Below, in pieces: positions 33,367-64,000 of a stretch of 64,000 nucleotides of DNA. The number at the start of each line of letters is the position of its first letter. Position 1 is the stretch's first letter. The stretch spans positions 3,968,001 to 4,032,000 of the forward strand of contig OX359201.1 in the NCBI GenBank assembly GCA_947172415.1. Reading direction: 5' to 3'. Position numbers and translations under genes: made by a program. The DNA is from Chondrosia reniformis. Its lineage: Eukaryota > Porifera > Demospongiae > Chondrillida > Chondrillidae. The notes beneath the pieces were generated by a model. That model ran no database searches, was not told the DNA's origin, and saw nothing but the letters and a program-made list of their open reading frames with translations.

Positions 33367-35854
33367 ACTTGCAATATATACAAAACGAACGTAGACTTAC
33401 AGCTATTCTGCCTACTTGGAGCCATTGTTTGCTGTCTCAGATTATACAAAAAGCTCTTCTGAGAACCCTAAAAAGCTAAAATGTGTTCACCCAACCATAC
33501 CCTCCTAACTTACGGAAAACTACAACTCTCTGATGAAGGTTTTGTAAATCCTGCAATTTCTATTTTGCGCAATCTGTGAAACTAACACACACATTTCTTA
33601 CTTTTTATATAATAATTTTAAGTCCACACAAAAACTAAGCCTACATTTTTGCCAATTTACTAAACTGACTACTTAGTATGTTTCAACTACTGTTTCAAGA
33701 GTAATCTACATTAACGTTTGTAAATTCTTAGAGCTATCATAATCCAGAGCAAACGAGAGCCACTCCTCTTCCATAGAAGTCACCCTGTCCTTTAAGCTTA
33801 GTTGTAAACAAGATTTCAGAGCGGGTTTGAGTCAAATATACTGGTATATCAATCTAATGAAGGAATAGAATAAATATCACTGTAATGAATTGTTTCAATT
33901 AGATGTGATTCACTTACAAAGCCACTTTTTGGGGTCTTGCACTCTGATGATCTATATATACAAACAAAATCCATATCATATATGTAAACAGCTAAGGAAA
34001 AAATTAGCTGTAAGAAAGAATGAAAGAATTTAGATTTTAAAAACTCGTGGGGCACCAGACACCCCCAAACTCAAACTACTTGCTGGTTCTTAAATGTCCT
34101 TTAAACGATTCCGGTTGTCACTTGAATGCTGTCAATTTCAACACCATATCTCGTAGTAAACATTTATGCACAAGAGCTTTACTCTACATAGTTTAATTAA
34201 AGGTGGTTTCTAAATCCTTTTCGTTCATTCAATGTTTGATGCAAAGGAAGAGAGAGTTAATTTAAGCTAGAAAACAAAAGTCAGCTGAGAGCCTGCCATT
34301 TCAGTGACAGATATAAATGTACAAGATTACGAACAGGAAGCCATATATTAACCTAATGTTTTTTGAAAACATTATAGGGCGCCAAAAATATAAAGGTATC
34401 AAAATTATTTACATTCAGTGAGAGTCTTTTAAAAATTAGTGAGTGTTCTTCTTATAGGGAGACATTAGTGTCAACTTTAGGCAATGTAAAATTTTACTTA
34501 TGTATACATGTGCTATTTAGGTATATATTTCATTTGGATATACACATTTTATTTAGGTATATACTATGTATACTTCATCGAAAGCATATGTATTGCCTAG
34601 AGTTAGTTAGTTGACCTTGACTTCCTTGGTGAATGAGTGAATATTGCACAATACTTAGTCATGTTATATGTGAGCACAATTAGCTGAAGCCATAATAATT
34701 GCAAATGTTATATAGAAGGAAGTTAGAAATGGGCAGAGTTTTAGAGGCATTCATGTGGCATCTCAGTGAGAAGGTGACTCAATTTTAAATGAATAGGTAA
34801 GCTAAATTAGCTAACAAGTTTGGTGTCGAATTAAGCCATCAGCCTTTACTGGAAATCCAAATACCATGAGTTTCTGTCACCTTTGTTCATATTGGCATTG
34901 AAATTCTCCAGAAATAATAGTATAATGTCACAGTTGTGCACTTTGGCCTCCGAGAATTCCACTCTGTTGAAAGAAATATTAACAATGGAATGCCTAGAGA
35001 GGCAACCTCAGATCGGTGCAGAACTTCCACCTCAGGCTAATGTTTAAGGGACAATATCAGTCATAAAATAACTCGGACTCCTGCTAAGAGATGGTGACCC
35101 ACCAGTTATATCATGGGTCACCACAAGCCACATTTCTCTGTATCACAAGCTATATCTGTGTCTGTACAGTATATGACAATGTCATGAAGATACATGCATA
35201 TGCTGCAGCTGTCACTACAAAATGGATTATCATAGGGAAGTCAGCTGCTGAAATTGTAACTTCAGGGAACTAGTTTTTCTGACTGTCTACAACTACTGAG
35301 GTAGAGCTGGATTGAGAAGGAGTTCCCATAGAATATCTAGACTGGGAGTGTCTTGCTCTTGTGTTTAGTGAAGCTGCTATGTCACATTTCACAGCCCTGT
35401 ACACCATTTGTGGGAAAGCCAACCTGCCAATTCATTGCAGTCCCTTAGGAAATCTCTGCATGTTAGTTAATGGTTCATCAGATTTAGTATGCATTAATAT
35501 ACATTTACTAATACAAAGTTTAACTAAATTGTATGTTTACTAAATCATTGCTTCTGGCAAAAATTTGGAATTCCTGTTTGGCTACATAAAAACTATCCCT
35601 CAGTCACCCAGGTTGCAATCAGTGGAAATGTCACCAATGCACATTAGACACTGAGAAATTTAACTTGCAAAGCTGAGTTGCCACAAATAGATTATGTATA
35701 TAGCGTAAGTTGTGGTTTTGTGTACTGAAATACTGAATTCAATTTATTGCAAAAGCAAGTCTGGACTTCTACAAACCATTAGCAAATTATAGGATTAAAT
35801 ATTAGTCTACCTTTTTCTCTTGTATTAAAACTTCACTGTAGAGGGACACAGATA
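33367..35854. other. Gene-poor stretch between the dynein parts
   Basis: No dynein exon was found on either strand: neither the continuation of the plus-strand part nor the last exon of the minus-strand part. Short ORFs at 35091-35543 have no recognisable motif. A 9-bp-arm palindrome lies at 34354-34374. Confidence 0.45.
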
Positions 35855-36013
35855 CAGTACTTTTTGTGTCGGCTGTCCAGACCAGACATTGTAATCAGTA
35901 ATTGTAAAACGTTATCGCTGCATTCATGGTGGCGATATTCTAGTGGGAAAGTGTCTTCAAATGGAAGTCACGATTGCAACATCTGGTCTGGACAACTGAT
36001 CCAAAATGTACTG
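35855..36013. mobile_element. MITE with 40-bp inverted repeats
   Basis: The terminal repeats start CAGTAC(T/A)TTTTGG and include GTCCAGACCAGA. They flank 80 bp of unique sequence, with TA at 35853-35854 and 36014-36015. The 159-bp size and TA duplication fit a Tc1/mariner-derived MITE. It sits just beyond the last recognised dynein exon. Confidence 0.8.
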
Positions 36014-36212
36014 TAGTGTAAGTACAACTGCCAGGTTTTTCTGACAAAATTATGGATGATTTCAGAAAGGTAGGGCTCACTAAAAACAAAGGACAAAGGA
36101 CCCCAAAGACATTAAAAGAAAATATAACTTGACTAATTTCTTAGGGTGAAAAAGGGAAAGAAAATAGACTTGGGGCAATATATTTCAATATTCATATCCT
36201 AAGCTAACTTAC

Positions 36213-64000
<27,788 letters not shown>

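Noticed and set aside
33531..33560. Second CTGATGA near the Penelope 3' end
   Set aside because: No GAAA core, stem II or cleavage site follows at the right spacing; chance heptamer.
35091..35543. Two 60-codon ORFs between the dynein parts
   Set aside because: Tested for the missing dynein exons on both strands; no similarity seen.

Overview
This window looks like part of an invertebrate nuclear genome, most plausibly a demosponge such as Amphimedon. The reasons are short GT-AG introns, AT-rich DNA full of TACGTA/ATGCAT strings, a conserved cytoplasmic dynein gene, and a transposon mix (Ginger, Naiad-type Penelope elements, HIRAN and PHD-bearing pogo relatives) typical of early-branching animals. 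The species is an inference. Nothing bacterial, plasmid-like or viral was seen.

Layout. 0.1-3.9 kb: a divergent pair of decayed multi-exon genes, one unrecognised (-) and one transposase-like (+). 5.0-7.4 kb: two decayed THAP/Harbinger-type transposase copies. 8.1-9.6 kb: a decayed Tigger/pogo transposase (-). 10.1-10.4 kb: a tRNA-derived SINE. 10.7-17.6 kb: a pogo element whose broken transposase ends in a PHD finger, split by a 4.1-kb Tc1/mariner-type element with an apparently intact eight-exon, 627-aa transposase. 18.5-19.2 kb: a RING/zinc-finger remnant resembling the RAG1 N-terminus. 19.7-21.9 kb: an inverted-repeat composite of an unrecognised element. 22.0-24.1 kb: two LINE fragments. 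24.1-27.4 kb: no gene seen.

The main host gene is the cytoplasmic dynein 1 heavy chain. Fifty exons on the minus strand (64.0 down to 36.2 kb) encode everything from the end of AAA1 through AAA2-AAA4, the stalk and microtubule-binding domain, AAA5, AAA6 and most of the C-terminal domain. Five further intact exons for the tail/linker (DHC_N2) region lie on the PLUS strand at 27.5-29.9 kb, pointing toward the 3' end of the minus-strand part. The two parts cover different pieces of the protein, and flipping everything right of about 33.2 kb would make them collinear. The junction holds a Penelope-like retroelement (N-terminal GIY-YIG plus reverse transcriptase, with a hammerhead ribozyme downstream) and a 150-bp inverted repeat, so a real inversion or a mis-assembly there is likely.

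Dynein introns hold many insertions: a TTAA-flanked piggyBac-like element with an internally deleted Tigger inside it; a Ginger integrase transposon (GGCC duplication; zinc-binding integrase, Ulp1-like protease, PHD finger) carrying a nested Tigger element that itself encodes a divergent, intact HIRAN-domain protein; several MITEs; a 61-bp minisatellite; and a tRNA-like relic. The items most worth following are the HIRAN passenger gene, the intact mariner-type transposase, the Naiad element with its hammerhead ribozyme, and the dynein inversion.
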